Source of the DNA: a virus | DNA: 24,464 bases | IMG/VR virus record: IMGVR_UViG_3300032893_000270 | Location: 1-24,464 of that record | Strand: one strand, 5' to 3' | In this document: positions 13,109 through 21,257 of the stretch, piece after piece | Layout: every line of letters starts with the position of its first letter | Numbering within the stretch: position 1 is the first letter of the stretch | Notes under the pieces: model-generated | Told to the model about the DNA's origin: nothing | The model's database searches: none | Seen by the model: the letters and a program-made list of their open reading frames with translations, nothing else | Program-made: the position numbers and the translations under genes

Positions 13109-13834
13109 ATGCTGTATCACTACGGCCTCATTGAGGAGTTGCCGACATCCGGAGGCGGCGGCGCGCTTAGCGCGTCCGTCAGCGTCACGCTTGGCGCGCT
13201 AACCGGAACCGAAACGGCGACGGTCCTTGATCAGGCGACGGACAGTTCAACGCTCGGCCTGTTGACTGCATCGGCGACGGCGAAGGCGATCGATAGCGCG
13301 ACCCTATCGGCGACGCTGGGCGCGCTGACCTCGGGCGCCACCGCTACGGACCCGGACAGCGCGACGGCAAGCGATACGCTCGCCGCGCTGACGTCCACGG
13401 CAACCGCGCAGGTCATCGATAACGCGGCGGTCGGCGTCACCCTCGGCGCGCTGACTGTCGCGGCTACCGCCTCCGACACGCCCGGCATGGTCGTTCAGGA
13501 AACGCTGGCAGCGCTGTCGCTGTCGGCAACGGCGGTTGTCGTCCCCGCCCTGTCGCTAAGCGAAACGCTCGGCTTGTTGACCGCAAGCGCGTCGGCGCAG
13601 GCGATCGATCAGGCTGTCGCTGCCGCAACGCTGGCAGCGCTCACAAGCGCGTCGTCGGCGGCGAATATCGACAACGCAACGGAGGGCGGGGCGCTTGGCG
13701 CCCTGCTTTCGAATGCGGGGGCGATTGTCGTCGATAATGGCGCAGCGAACGCAGCGCTTGGCAGTCTTACCCTGAACGCGCGCGTCGCGTTCATCAGCGG
13801 CCGCCGGCGCGAACCCGCCGTCCTCATGTTCTGA
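13109..13834 (+). CDS. Repeat protein with ten 21-residue units
   Basis: This is a 241-residue protein. After a short start (MLYHYGLIEELPTSGGGG) it is built of ten consecutive 21-residue units covering residues 25-234, with consensus like -ATLGALTS-ATA--ID-A-. The Leu-Gly-x-Leu core and Ala/Thr positions recur exactly every 21 residues. The last unit is degenerate and leads to a basic FISGRRREPAVLMF end. Ala, Thr, Leu, Ser and Val dominate and charged residues are scarce, so a regular beta-solenoid or fibrous rod is likely. Similar LGALT-type repeats occur in phage proteins near tail genes. A thin fibre or head/tail decoration is plausible; no function is proven. Confidence 0.65.
   Translation: MLYHYGLIEELPTSGGGGALSASVSVTLGALTGTETATVLDQATDSSTLGLLTASATAKAIDSATLSATLGALTSGATATDPDSATASDTLAALTSTATAQVIDNAAVGVTLGALTVAATASDTPGMVVQETLAALSLSATAVVVPALSLSETLGLLTASASAQAIDQAVAAATLAALTSASSAANIDNATEGGALGALLSNAGAIVVDNGAANAALGSLTLNARVAFISGRRREPAVLMF
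13181..13810 (+). repeat. Ten tandem 63-base units (21-residue protein repeats)
   Basis: The phase is kept exactly at 63 bases over 630 bases, with boundaries at residues 25, 46, 67, 88, 109, 130, 151, 172, 193 and 214 of the encoded protein. The DNA copies have diverged while the Leu-Gly-Ala/Leu-Leu-Thr core is kept, so selection acts on the protein. The best matched pair is units 2 and 7 (TLGLLTASATAKAID and TLGLLTASASAQAID). Confidence 0.85.
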
Positions 13835-13853
13835 ACCTCCAAAGGGACCAAAA

Positions 13854-14075
13854 ATGCAAACGGTTTACGTCAAGCCGCGCGCGGGCGGCCGCGTCCGCAT
13901 GCCTGATCGCAACTTCATGCCCATGCCGCAGACCGGCGCATGGGTCCGGCGCATCGATTATTACGAACGCCTTTTGATCTGCGGCGACATCGTCATCAGC
14001 GATCCGCCCGCCGAAACGCCCGCGGCCGACGCGCCGCCGGCTGCCGAAGCCGCGCCCGCGGCTGGCGCCTCCTAA
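13854..14075 (+). CDS. DUF2635 family protein (Mu gp38-like)
   Basis: This 73-residue protein begins QTVYVKPRAGGRVRMPDRN, the signature start of DUF2635 proteins, which in Mu-like phages sit just before the tail sheath gene. The domain covers about residues 1-48 (ending GDIVISDPP). The last 25 residues are a low-complexity Ala-Pro-Glu tail. Its function is not known to me beyond the constant position next to the sheath. A strong SD (AAAGGGA) precedes the start. It opens the Mu-type tail module after the lambda-type head and accessory genes. Confidence 0.8.
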   Translation: MQTVYVKPRAGGRVRMPDRNFMPMPQTGAWVRRIDYYERLLICGDIVISDPPAETPAADAPPAAEAAPAAGAS

Positions 14076-14123
14076 CCCGATCCAGCCGATCGGCAGCCCT
14101 TCCCGAAACGGAGAACCTGACCC

Positions 14124-15632
14124 ATGACCGTGAAGTTCAATCAAATCCCCTCAAACCTGCGCGTCCCGCTGTTCTATGCGGAAGTGAACGCTGGCCAGTC
14201 GCCCTATGAAGGGCCGTCGCGAACCCTCCTGATCGGCCAGATGGGCTCAGATGGCAGCGCGACCGCAAACACGCCGGTCATCTTGAGCGGCGACCCGCAG
14301 CCGCAAATGGGCGTCGGCTCGATGCTGTCGGAAATGGCGATTTGGGCGCGCCAGAACAACCAGTTCGGCGAAATCTGGATGCTGCCGCTGGCTGATCCGT
14401 CCGGAAACAAGCAGACGTTCACCGTGACCGTCGGCGCCGGCATTGCTGGCAACAGCGGTACGCTTGCGCTGTATATCGCCGGCGAACTGGTTCAGGTCGG
14501 CGTCGCCTCGACCGACACGAACGCCAACGTCGCGACGAATATCGCGGCCGCGGTCGCTCAGGGCTATGTGAAGTTCGGCCGCAAGCTTCAGTTCCCGGTC
14601 ACGGCGGCCGCAGCGTCGAACGTCGTCACGCTGACCGCGCGCCACACCGGCACGCTGTTTGCGAAGCTGGACATCCGGACGAACCTGATCGGCAACGAAG
14701 GGTCGCTTCAGCAATACCTGACCGTCGCAGCCGGCACCGCCGGAACCGGCGTCCCGGCGCTTGGCACCGCGCTGGCCGCGCTGGGCGATCAGGAATTCGA
14801 CTACATCGTCAGCCCGTATTCGGACGCCGTGTCGCTTGGCTCGATCAAGCCCTTCCTTGACGGCATCTCCGGACGCTGGTCGCCGATGCAGCAAATTTAC
14901 GGTCATCACCTGACCGTCATGTTCGACACCTTCGCGAACCTTGCTTCGTATGGTGCGGCCCTGAACGATCCGAACTGTTCGATCATGGGCGTCGCGGAAA
15001 GCCCGTCGCCGCCTTGGCGCTGGGCCGCCGCCTATGGCTCGGCGATCGCGTCCGACAAAAATCTGGGCGGGACCGTTGATCAGGCTTACCGCATCTCGAT
15101 GCCGGTCCAGACGCTGCAACTTGAAGGCATCCTGCCGCCGTTCAGCCGGACCAATTGGTTCAGCATCACGCAGCGGCAGACGCTGTATCAGGACGGGATC
15201 GCCAGCTTCGTGGTGCAGCGCGACGGCACGGTCGCGATCGACCGCTGCGTCACGACCTACCAAACGAACAGCTACAACCAGCCCGACATCACTTGGCTGG
15301 ACATCGAAACCCGCCTGCAAATGGTGTACTTCGTCCGCTACATGCGCCAGCGCATCACGCAGGACTATGGGCGCTGCGCGCTGGTCGACGACAACCCGAC
15401 CGGCAATCCCGGCCTTGTTTCGCCGGCGATCCTGAAGGCGGCCTGCGTTCACGTTTACAACGAACTGGAAGCCGGCGGTCTGGTCGAAAACTCCGACCTG
15501 TTCGCGAAGTCCTTGGTCGTCGAACGGTCGGCTGATCCGAACCGGGTCAACGCATACCTGCCCGTCGACGTCGTCAATCAGTTCCGTGTCTTCGCGGTCA
15601 ACGCGACGACTTTCCTGCAATATCCGTCTTAA
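14124..15632 (+). CDS. Tail sheath protein, Mu gpL family
   Basis: This 502-residue protein is the contractile sheath subunit around the tail tube. The start KFNQIPSNLRVPLFYAEV is the typical Mu-type sheath opening, followed by RTLLIGQMGSDGSA and a SMLSEMAIWARQNN segment. The middle (about 90-210) is a Gly/Ala/Thr-rich beta domain likely on the outer face. The C-terminal half carries the conserved sheath core, with YIVSPYSD, WSPMQQIYGHH, and a final ITWLDIETRLQMVYFVRYMR segment and a C-terminal strand for sheath-sheath contacts. A strong terminator follows the stop, so a boundary between transcripts lies between sheath and tube. Confidence 0.93.
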   Translation: MTVKFNQIPSNLRVPLFYAEVNAGQSPYEGPSRTLLIGQMGSDGSATANTPVILSGDPQPQMGVGSMLSEMAIWARQNNQFGEIWMLPLADPSGNKQTFTVTVGAGIAGNSGTLALYIAGELVQVGVASTDTNANVATNIAAAVAQGYVKFGRKLQFPVTAAAASNVVTLTARHTGTLFAKLDIRTNLIGNEGSLQQYLTVAAGTAGTGVPALGTALAALGDQEFDYIVSPYSDAVSLGSIKPFLDGISGRWSPMQQIYGHHLTVMFDTFANLASYGAALNDPNCSIMGVAESPSPPWRWAAAYGSAIASDKNLGGTVDQAYRISMPVQTLQLEGILPPFSRTNWFSITQRQTLYQDGIASFVVQRDGTVAIDRCVTTYQTNSYNQPDITWLDIETRLQMVYFVRYMRQRITQDYGRCALVDDNPTGNPGLVSPAILKAACVHVYNELEAGGLVENSDLFAKSLVVERSADPNRVNAYLPVDVVNQFRVFAVNATTFLQYPS

Positions 15633-15643
15633 GACGACCATTC

Positions 15644-15670
15644 AGCGGCGGGGCAACCCGCCGCTTTTTT
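15644..15670 (+). terminator. Strong intrinsic terminator after the sheath gene
   Basis: A perfect 9-bp stem AGCGGCGGG/CCCGCCGCT (15644-15652 with 15657-15665) closes a GCAA tetraloop and ends in six T residues (15665-15670). An outer ACGAC/GTCGT pair (15634-15638 with 15671-15675) lengthens the structure. This is the clearest terminator in the window, inside the tail gene cluster. Confidence 0.9.
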
Positions 15671-15718
15671 GTCGTTTCTGGACCCTCGCAAAACCCTCCA
15701 ACCTTGAAAGGCTAAACC

Positions 15719-16105
15719 ATGTCTCACACTGCCGGCGGCCGCGTCTCGACTGTTATCGGCGGCGTCGCCTATTCCGCGCGCGGCAACATCACGCTTGCGG
15801 TTTCGAACATCTCCGTCAGCGCCGGCGTCAATCAGGACGGCAGCGTTTACCGCACCGTCGCCCCGAAGGCGCGCACCGCGGAAATCAGCTTCGACCGCCT
15901 TGTTAGCCAGACCGACGGGACGCCGCTGCGATGGGACGAAACGCTGATGCTTCTGGACAATCTGGGCATCACCTTCGTTGAACAGGACACCAACGTTACG
16001 CACCTGCTTTCCGGCGGCTTCTTCACCGGCGATCCGCAGCTGGACACCGCGTCAGGCGAAGTCAGCGGTCTGGGCTTGGCGGCCGACAAGTACAAGACCC
16101 TTTAA
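15719..16105 (+). CDS. Tail tube protein, Mu gpM family
   Basis: This 128-residue protein follows the sheath gene, as M follows L in Mu. It forms the inner tube through which DNA passes. The sequence is beta-rich: GGRVSTVIGGVAYSARGNIT at the start, a VNQDGSVYRTVAPKARTAEI segment and an FDRLVSQTDG helix-turn, then VEQDTNVTHLLSGGFFTGDP and a final GLGLAADKY. These are features of the Mu-type tube family. The AAAGG before the start (15707-15711) is a good SD. It is separated from the sheath by the strong terminator. Confidence 0.9.
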   Translation: MSHTAGGRVSTVIGGVAYSARGNITLAVSNISVSAGVNQDGSVYRTVAPKARTAEISFDRLVSQTDGTPLRWDETLMLLDNLGITFVEQDTNVTHLLSGGFFTGDPQLDTASGEVSGLGLAADKYKTL

Positions 16106-16130
16106 CCTCTGACAGACGATTGGGGCCAAT

Positions 16131-16454
16131 ATGTCTGAAACGAAAACCATACCGCTGAAGAAGCCGCTTCAGTCGCCGGAAGGGCCGGTTCACAAGATCG
16201 TTCTTCGCGAACCGACCTTCAACGAATACCTGACGCATGGCGATCCCTACACGATCGCCGCGTCAGCCGGCGGAAACCCGTTCATGGTCGAAAACGCCGA
16301 CGTCATCGCGGCCTATATCCGGGTTTGCCTTGTCGAACCGAAGGACGCGACCATTCTTGAACAGGGCAAGGCGCGGCTGGCGAAGGAAGTCAAAGAAGCA
16401 CTCTTGTCTTTTTTCCGTCCCGACGTCGAAGCGGGCGAGGGCTCCGAGACTTAG
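16131..16454 (+). CDS. Tail assembly chaperone, short (unshifted) form
   Basis: This 107-residue protein lies between the tube and tape measure genes. It starts SETKTIPLKKPLQSPEGPVH, the usual opening of Mu-type tail assembly chaperones, which bind the tape measure during tail building. A FNEYLTHGDPYTI motif and a helical C-terminal half with VIAAYIRVCLVEP follow. At 16409-16415 the zero frame reads across a T-TTT-TTC slippery heptamer. Ribosomes that do not slip end at the TAG at 16452-16454. Those that slip -1 enter the overlapping frame that ends at 16597 (separate entry). Confidence 0.85.
   Translation: MSETKTIPLKKPLQSPEGPVHKIVLREPTFNEYLTHGDPYTIAASAGGNPFMVENADVIAAYIRVCLVEPKDATILEQGKARLAKEVKEALLSFFRPDVEAGEGSET
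16409..16415 (+). promoter_or_regulatory. -1 programmed frameshift site (T_TTT_TTC)
   Basis: The bases 16409-16415 are TTTTTTC, with zero-frame codons TTT (16410-16412) and TTC (16413-16415), exactly the X_XXY_YYZ arrangement for tandem slippage. The -1 frame is open from here to 16597. A possible weak CCCG/CGGG stem (16419-16422 with 16432-16435) lies just downstream. Confidence 0.75.
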
Positions 16455-16597
16455 CGGATGAACTCGCCTTCGGCGGCGTCGGGGAGCACCGGGAACCCTT
16501 CTATGCTCTCGGCAAGCTGACGATTTCCGAACTGCAATACTGGCACTCGCGCGCGGTCGCATGGACGCGACGGCCGAAACCTAAGAAGTGGCGCTGA
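16415..16597 (+). CDS. Tail assembly chaperone -1 frameshift extension
   Basis: The -1 frame from 16415 to the stop TGA at 16595-16597 adds 60 residues to the first 95 of the short chaperone, giving a 155-residue long form. The peptide contains LADELAFGG, then ALGKLTISELQYWHSRAVAW and a basic end TRRPKPKKWR. The ELxxW-type helix is the usual style of phage GT extensions. It has no start codon suited to independent expression, and its stop overlaps the tape measure start (TGATG). In tailed phages the long form is made in a small ratio and links chaperone to tape measure. The slip, open frame and overlap are seen; the role is from established phage biology. Confidence 0.75.
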   Translation, partial: PSRRRSGRGLRDLADELAFGGVGEHREPFYALGKLTISELQYWHSRAVAWTRRPKPKKWR

Positions 16598-18960
16598 TGG
16601 CAAAGATCATTGAGGCAAAAGCTGTCATTAGCGCCGAAGACAAGACCGGCGCTGTCTTCGACAAGATCGCGAAGAAGATCGAAGGCATCGCCAAGTCAGC
16701 GAAGTCGTCAAAGCAGGTCGACGCGCTGACAAAGTCGCTTGCCAAGGCGCAGGAACAGATGGCGGCGATCGACCGCTTCGGTTCAGCGAAGGGCGGCTTT
16801 GCCGACGCGCGGACCCGCTTCCGCGAAGCGCAGATGGCCGTCGAAAAGGCGGCCCGGGCGATGAAGGCCGGCGAGGGCGATGCAAAGCAGCTGGCGCGCG
16901 CCTATGAAGTCGCGCAAGCGGCCGTCAGCCGCGCGTCAGCCGCGTTCGAACGGCAGAAGATCGCGGTCCTTCAGGCCAGGGCCGGCCTTGAAGGTTTCGG
17001 CATCCCGGTCAGCCGCGCCGTCGAAGCGCAGAACAGGTTGCGCGCGGCGGTCGAACGGACGAACGCCGTCCTTGAACGGCAGCCCGGCATGCTCCGACGC
17101 GCCGCCGGCGCTGTCGGCCGCGGCGCCGGCAACGCGGCAATGCTCGCCGGCCCGGGCATCCTCCACGGCACCTATGAAGCCGCGAAGTCCGGCGCAGAGA
17201 TGCAGTCGGAAATGGTCAAGATGCGCGCCGCCGGCATCCCGCAGGCGGACATTGATCGCGCATGGGCGCAAAGCGGCGACCTGACCGCGAAATATACGAA
17301 CGTCAAACGCGCGGACGCGATGGAGCGGTTCAAGGAACTGCGCTCAATCATGCTCAACCCGGAAGAAGCGCATACGATGCTTCCGCTGGCGGTTCAGGCG
17401 ACCGCGGCGATGAACGCGATCGACAAAAGCGGCGAAGGCGCGAAGGGGCTGAACCTCGCCTTCAAGGGCGCCGAAATGCTGGGCTTGGGTCAGGACGAAG
17501 GTCGACTGCACAGCTACGTTGACAGCTTCATCAAAGCCAAGCAGGTCATGGGCGACACGATCACGCCCGAAGCGATGTATGAATTCGCGAAGTACGCGAA
17601 AGCGTCCGGCGTGTCGCTGTCGGATCGCTACCGCATGACGACCGCGCTGTCGCTGGCGCAGGAAATGGGCGGCCAGACGGCCGGTCAGTCGACCGATATG
17701 TTCGTCAAGCAAGTCATCGGCGGCTTTCAAGGAAACCAGCATTCCGCAGCGAAGGAATTCGTTTCGCTCGGTCTTGCGAAGAAGTCGGACTTCGACCTGA
17801 CGAAGACCGGCGAAATCAAGGGAATGAAGCATGGGCGCCATGTTGCCGGGTATCAGCTGGCGCAGTCTGATCCCGATCTATGGGTCAAGAAGTATTACAT
17901 CCCGGCGCTGAAAAAGGCCGGGTTCAACACTCTCGACGAAATGGTCGGGGAAACCCGGCGCGCGTTCCCAGCTGGACGATCGGCGGACCTTGTGTCGAAG
18001 CTGATCCAGCAAATGCCAAGCTTCGAAAATCACGCGAAGCTATACAACGAAGCGCAGGGTTTGGACGCGGTCAAAAATAACAAGAATGACCCCTTCGTCG
18101 CCCTGAACTCGCTGACGACGTCGCTTGAAAACTTCGCCGGCGTGCTGACGCAGCCGGCGATGGAGACAGCGTCGGGCGTCCTGAACAGCATGGCCGACAC
18201 GTTCGCCAGCTGGCAGTCCGAACTGTCCAAGTTCAACAAAGAACATCCCGACGCCGCGAAGTGGATCGGCGGCGGGGCGGTTGCCGCCGGCGTCGGCGCC
18301 GGGGGCGTGGCGACCTATGGGCTGTTTTCCGGGCTGATGAACGGCTTCGGTCTGGGCGCCTCTGCAACGGCGCTGGACGGGTCTGCGGCGGCCCTGTCCG
18401 CGGCGGCTGCGGAGCTATCCGGCGCGGCTGGTGTAAAGAGCGCGGCGTCGGCTGCGGCCGCTACAGCGGGCGCTGCGGGCGTCTGGGGCACCGCCGCGGC
18501 GGCCCTGCCTTGGGTCGCCGGGGGCGCCGGCATCGCGGGCGGCCTTTATGCGATGCATAAGTCCGTCGAAGACGCTGGCTATGACGGCCTGACCAGCGGC
18601 GAACGCCTTCGCCTGCAACGCGGCGGATCGATGCGCGACGTCTATCGCCGCGCCTTCGGCTACGGGGACAACTTCATTTCCCCGGAACTGTCGCCGACCA
18701 TGACTTACGGGACCGGCGTCGGCGGCGATCGATCGCAAACCGTCAGCGTCTCCGGTCAAGTGACCGGCGAAGCGAAGATGGCGCTGGACATCAACGCCGG
18801 GTCGTCCCTGATCGACGTCGTCAAGCGCGCAGAAGCCGCGATCCGGCTCGCCGGGTCGCTCAATTCGAACGGCCCGGGCTCGCTGGGCCATTCCTCGCCC
18901 GACGCGGCTGCACCGCCGCCCGGTTCGCCGGGCGCGCCGTCGCCGCCGATTTCCTACTAA
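16597..18960 (+). CDS. Tail tape measure protein
   Basis: This 787-residue protein is the largest in the window and lies after the chaperone pair. It sets tail length and lies within the tube. The first about 180 residues are charged and helical (KIIEAKAVISAEDKTGAVFD, then long Lys/Ala/Glu-rich coiled coil). The middle has the Met-rich, Ala-rich helical pattern of phage tail tape measure proteins (about 185-550). Two hydrophobic Gly/Ala-rich segments (about 556-590, WIGGGAVAAGVGAGG..., and about 638-655, WVAGGAGIAGGLYAMH) could insert into the host membrane. The Pro/Gly/Ser-rich end is flexible. I chose the ATG at 16597 because it overlaps the chaperone-extension stop (TGATG); an in-frame GTG at 16588 is less likely. 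Confidence 0.9.
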   Translation: MAKIIEAKAVISAEDKTGAVFDKIAKKIEGIAKSAKSSKQVDALTKSLAKAQEQMAAIDRFGSAKGGFADARTRFREAQMAVEKAARAMKAGEGDAKQLARAYEVAQAAVSRASAAFERQKIAVLQARAGLEGFGIPVSRAVEAQNRLRAAVERTNAVLERQPGMLRRAAGAVGRGAGNAAMLAGPGILHGTYEAAKSGAEMQSEMVKMRAAGIPQADIDRAWAQSGDLTAKYTNVKRADAMERFKELRSIMLNPEEAHTMLPLAVQATAAMNAIDKSGEGAKGLNLAFKGAEMLGLGQDEGRLHSYVDSFIKAKQVMGDTITPEAMYEFAKYAKASGVSLSDRYRMTTALSLAQEMGGQTAGQSTDMFVKQVIGGFQGNQHSAAKEFVSLGLAKKSDFDLTKTGEIKGMKHGRHVAGYQLAQSDPDLWVKKYYIPALKKAGFNTLDEMVGETRRAFPAGRSADLVSKLIQQMPSFENHAKLYNEAQGLDAVKNNKNDPFVALNSLTTSLENFAGVLTQPAMETASGVLNSMADTFASWQSELSKFNKEHPDAAKWIGGGAVAAGVGAGGVATYGLFSGLMNGFGLGASATALDGSAAALSAAAAELSGAAGVKSAASAAAATAGAAGVWGTAAAALPWVAGGAGIAGGLYAMHKSVEDAGYDGLTSGERLRLQRGGSMRDVYRRAFGYGDNFISPELSPTMTYGTGVGGDRSQTVSVSGQVTGEAKMALDINAGSSLIDVVKRAEAAIRLAGSLNSNGPGSLGHSSPDAAAPPPGSPGAPSPPISY

Positions 18961-18972
18961 GGGGGCCGCCGG

Positions 18973-20193
18973 ATGGCTGTAGCTCGTGACTGGCTGAAAA
19001 CGCTCTGGAGGGCGTCCTATAAGGGGACGCCTTTCTTCGTTGAGCGGGACGCCGAAGACGGCGGTCGACGGATCGTCGTTCACCTGTTCCCGATGCGCGA
19101 TGACCCGTATCTGGAAGACCTCGGGGAGGATAAGCGGTCATTCGACGTCACCGCCTACGTTGCGTCGGACGCCGCCGACAGCGACGCCGGAACGCTGGTC
19201 GCGACCTGCGCGACGCGCGGCCCGGGCGTCATGGTCCTGCCGGCGCATGGGCCGCGGCTCGTTCGCTGCCTCAACTTCCGCCGGGAGCGGTCGAAGGACA
19301 AGCACGGCTTTATCGCGTTCACCCTGACGTTCATCCGGGAGGGCGCGTCGTCGGCGGTCATCTCGGTCGCCATGCTGGCTAACCTCGTCTTTGCGGCGGC
19401 GGACGCGGCGGCGCTGTCGATCGCCGCGTCGTTCGTGGCGAACATCGTCACCGCGCTACAGCCGGACTTCGTCGTCGAAACGGCGTCCGACGGAGCGCAA
19501 AACGCGGTCTCGACCCTTGAAGCGATCCGGACGACCGAACCCGTCGATCCCGCGGTCAGCGCCGCGCAGCGCGACCAGCTGCAAGTGACGTTCAACGCCG
19601 CGCCTGACCTGATCGTCGACCCGGTCAACGTCGCGACGCTGCCGACGAAGATCATCGCGTCGGCCCGGGCGATCGGCGCAGCGATGCCGGCCGCGAATGC
19701 GATCAGCGCCTTCGAAGCGGTCGTCACCGACCCGACGCTTGCGCCGGCGACCAGCGCGCCCGTCTATCCGACGAAAAGCCGGGCCGCGGCTGCGCAGAAC
19801 GACGCGGCGGCAAAACAGTTGCTGTTGCTGGCTGCGGTCACGGCCTATTGCGAGGGCGTTTCCCGCGCGCCGCTGGCAGACCGGCCGTCGGCAATCACCC
19901 TGCGTGCCAACGTCGCCGAATACATCGCGGCCATTCTGGAGAACATCCCGGCCGGCGATATCGACCTTTATCACGCGATCGAAAGCCTGCGTAACGCGAC
20001 GATCCAGTATCTGTCGAAGGCGATCCTTGATCTGGCGCCGGTCGTCACCGTGGAAGCCAACCAGTCCATGCCGTCGCTCTATTGGGCCTATCGGCTCTAT
20101 TCCGACCCGACGCGGTCGGGCGAACTGGTCGCGCGCAATCAGGCGGCCCACCCGTCTTTTTTGCCGCCGACGTTCGAAGCGCTCGCGAAGTGA
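18973..20193 (+). CDS. Mu gpN-like protein (DNA circularisation N-terminal domain family)
   Basis: This 406-residue protein has the DNA_circ_N-type domain at about residues 5-100: DWLKTLWRASYKGTPFFVER, then RRIVVHLFPMRDDPYLEDLG, RSFDVTAYV and the HGPRLVRCLNFRRERSKDKH to FTLTFIREG segment. That is the opening typical of Mu N and related baseplate proteins. In Mu, N is a baseplate or hub-associated tail protein; the family name comes from an older annotation. The rest is mostly Ala-rich and helical, with AFEAVVTDPTLAPATSAP, and a C-terminal VEANQSMPSLYWAYRLYSDP. The SD (AAGGGGG, 18959-18965) is good. It sits between tape measure and gpP as in Mu. Confidence 0.9.
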   Translation: MAVARDWLKTLWRASYKGTPFFVERDAEDGGRRIVVHLFPMRDDPYLEDLGEDKRSFDVTAYVASDAADSDAGTLVATCATRGPGVMVLPAHGPRLVRCLNFRRERSKDKHGFIAFTLTFIREGASSAVISVAMLANLVFAAADAAALSIAASFVANIVTALQPDFVVETASDGAQNAVSTLEAIRTTEPVDPAVSAAQRDQLQVTFNAAPDLIVDPVNVATLPTKIIASARAIGAAMPAANAISAFEAVVTDPTLAPATSAPVYPTKSRAAAAQNDAAAKQLLLLAAVTAYCEGVSRAPLADRPSAITLRANVAEYIAAILENIPAGDIDLYHAIESLRNATIQYLSKAILDLAPVVTVEANQSMPSLYWAYRLYSDPTRSGELVARNQAAHPSFLPPTFEALAK

Positions 20194-20199
20194 ACCACC

Positions 20200-21252
20200 A
20201 TGGGGATCGAAGTCGTCACCATCACCGCCGGCGGCGGTCAATACACCGCGTTTGAGGAATTCCACGTTCACGCCGCCTTTAACAAGGCGGCCCGGTCGTT
20301 CTCGCTCGAAATCGCGGCCGAAGTCGGCGCCGAAGCGACGAATGCGATCTTCGCGCTGGGGACGGAAGTCACGATCAGCGCGAGCGGCGACCTTCTTCTG
20401 ACCGGATACGTCGACTGCCGCGAACCGTCATTCGCGGCGAAGAAAGCCATCATCAGCGTCAGCGGCCGATCGAAGTCTGCCGATCTGGTCGACGGGGCGG
20501 CCGAACACGAAACCGGGCATTTCGAAAATCAGGACCCGCTGGAGATCGCGCAAGCCATCTCTGGCGAGTATGAACCGAAATGGGAAAGCGATCAGCAGCT
20601 GGAGAAGGTCGACCAGTATCAGATCACACCGGGCGAAACCTGTTACCGCTGCGTCGAAAAGCTGACCCGCCAGCAAGGCTTGACCATTGCAGGCACGCCG
20701 GAAGGCAACGCCAAGATCACGAAGGCGGGCAGCCTGCGGCAGTCCGGCGCGCTGATCGAAGGGCAGAACATTCTGTCCGGGACCGCGCATCACAACGACA
20801 GGAACCGGCATTCGAAGATCATCGTCCGCGGCCAGCGCCCGTTCGGTCACGGCGACGAAAACACGCAGATCGAAGCGACCGAAACCGATGGCGCGGTCAA
20901 GCGGCATCGGACCGTCATCATCGTTCAGGATGAAGACACGACGCAGGATCGCGCGACGAAGCGGGCGAAGAACCGCAAGAACCGCACCGCCGGCAACGGC
21001 ACGAAGGCGGAAATCTGCGTTCAGGGCTTCCACGACGACGGGGGCATGCTTTGGACGCCGGGCGCGCTGGTCTGGACCGAAAGCCCGTTTCTCGACCTCG
21101 CGCAAGACATGCTGATCGAAGCGGTCGACTACGTCCAGAACGACGGCGGCAGCATTGCAAACCTGCATCTGGTCGACCCGCGGGCTTACGACGGGCAGGG
21201 CGCCGGCGGCGGGCAGGGCAACCAGTCCGGCGACGATTGGGACATGGGGTAG
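20200..21252 (+). CDS. Baseplate hub protein, Mu gpP (gp44) family
   Basis: This 350-residue protein is the central hub of the baseplate, the trimer onto which the spike and tube join. The order of segments matches Mu P: EVVTITAGGGQYTAFEEFHV at the start, a FSLEIAAEVG domain, the ISASGDLLLTGYVD strand, SVSGRSKSADLVDGAAEHET and the QDPLEIAQAISGEYEPKWES segment, then PGETCYRCVEKLTRQQGLTI. A C-terminal block includes HNDRNRHSKIIVRGQR and a VQGFHDDGGMLWTPGALVWT strand. The gene starts six bases after the gpN stop. Confidence 0.92.
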   Translation: MGIEVVTITAGGGQYTAFEEFHVHAAFNKAARSFSLEIAAEVGAEATNAIFALGTEVTISASGDLLLTGYVDCREPSFAAKKAIISVSGRSKSADLVDGAAEHETGHFENQDPLEIAQAISGEYEPKWESDQQLEKVDQYQITPGETCYRCVEKLTRQQGLTIAGTPEGNAKITKAGSLRQSGALIEGQNILSGTAHHNDRNRHSKIIVRGQRPFGHGDENTQIEATETDGAVKRHRTVIIVQDEDTTQDRATKRAKNRKNRTAGNGTKAEICVQGFHDDGGMLWTPGALVWTESPFLDLAQDMLIEAVDYVQNDGGSIANLHLVDPRAYDGQGAGGGQGNQSGDDWDMG

Positions 21253-21257
21253 GGCTG

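Noticed and set aside
13181-13810. Tandem 63-base units as a CRISPR or minisatellite
   Set aside because: There are no identical repeats with unique spacers; the units are divergent DNA coding a continuous protein in one frame.
14247-15641. Long antisense ORF of 464 codons opposite the sheath gene (and similar ones at 4244-5314, 7771-8808 and 8528-9358)
   Set aside because: They mirror the codon periodicity of real + strand genes in GC-rich DNA, have low-complexity Arg/Asp-rich products and no recognisable domains.
16588-16596. GTG at 16588 as the tape measure start
   Set aside because: The ATG at 16597 gives the TGATG overlap with the chaperone extension and is the stronger start codon.
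21051-21257. Upstream extension of the spike gene frame
   Set aside because: The extension overlaps the gpP-like gene by about 200 bases and encodes Arg-rich shadow sequence; MHWEHDDG at 21258 matches the family start.
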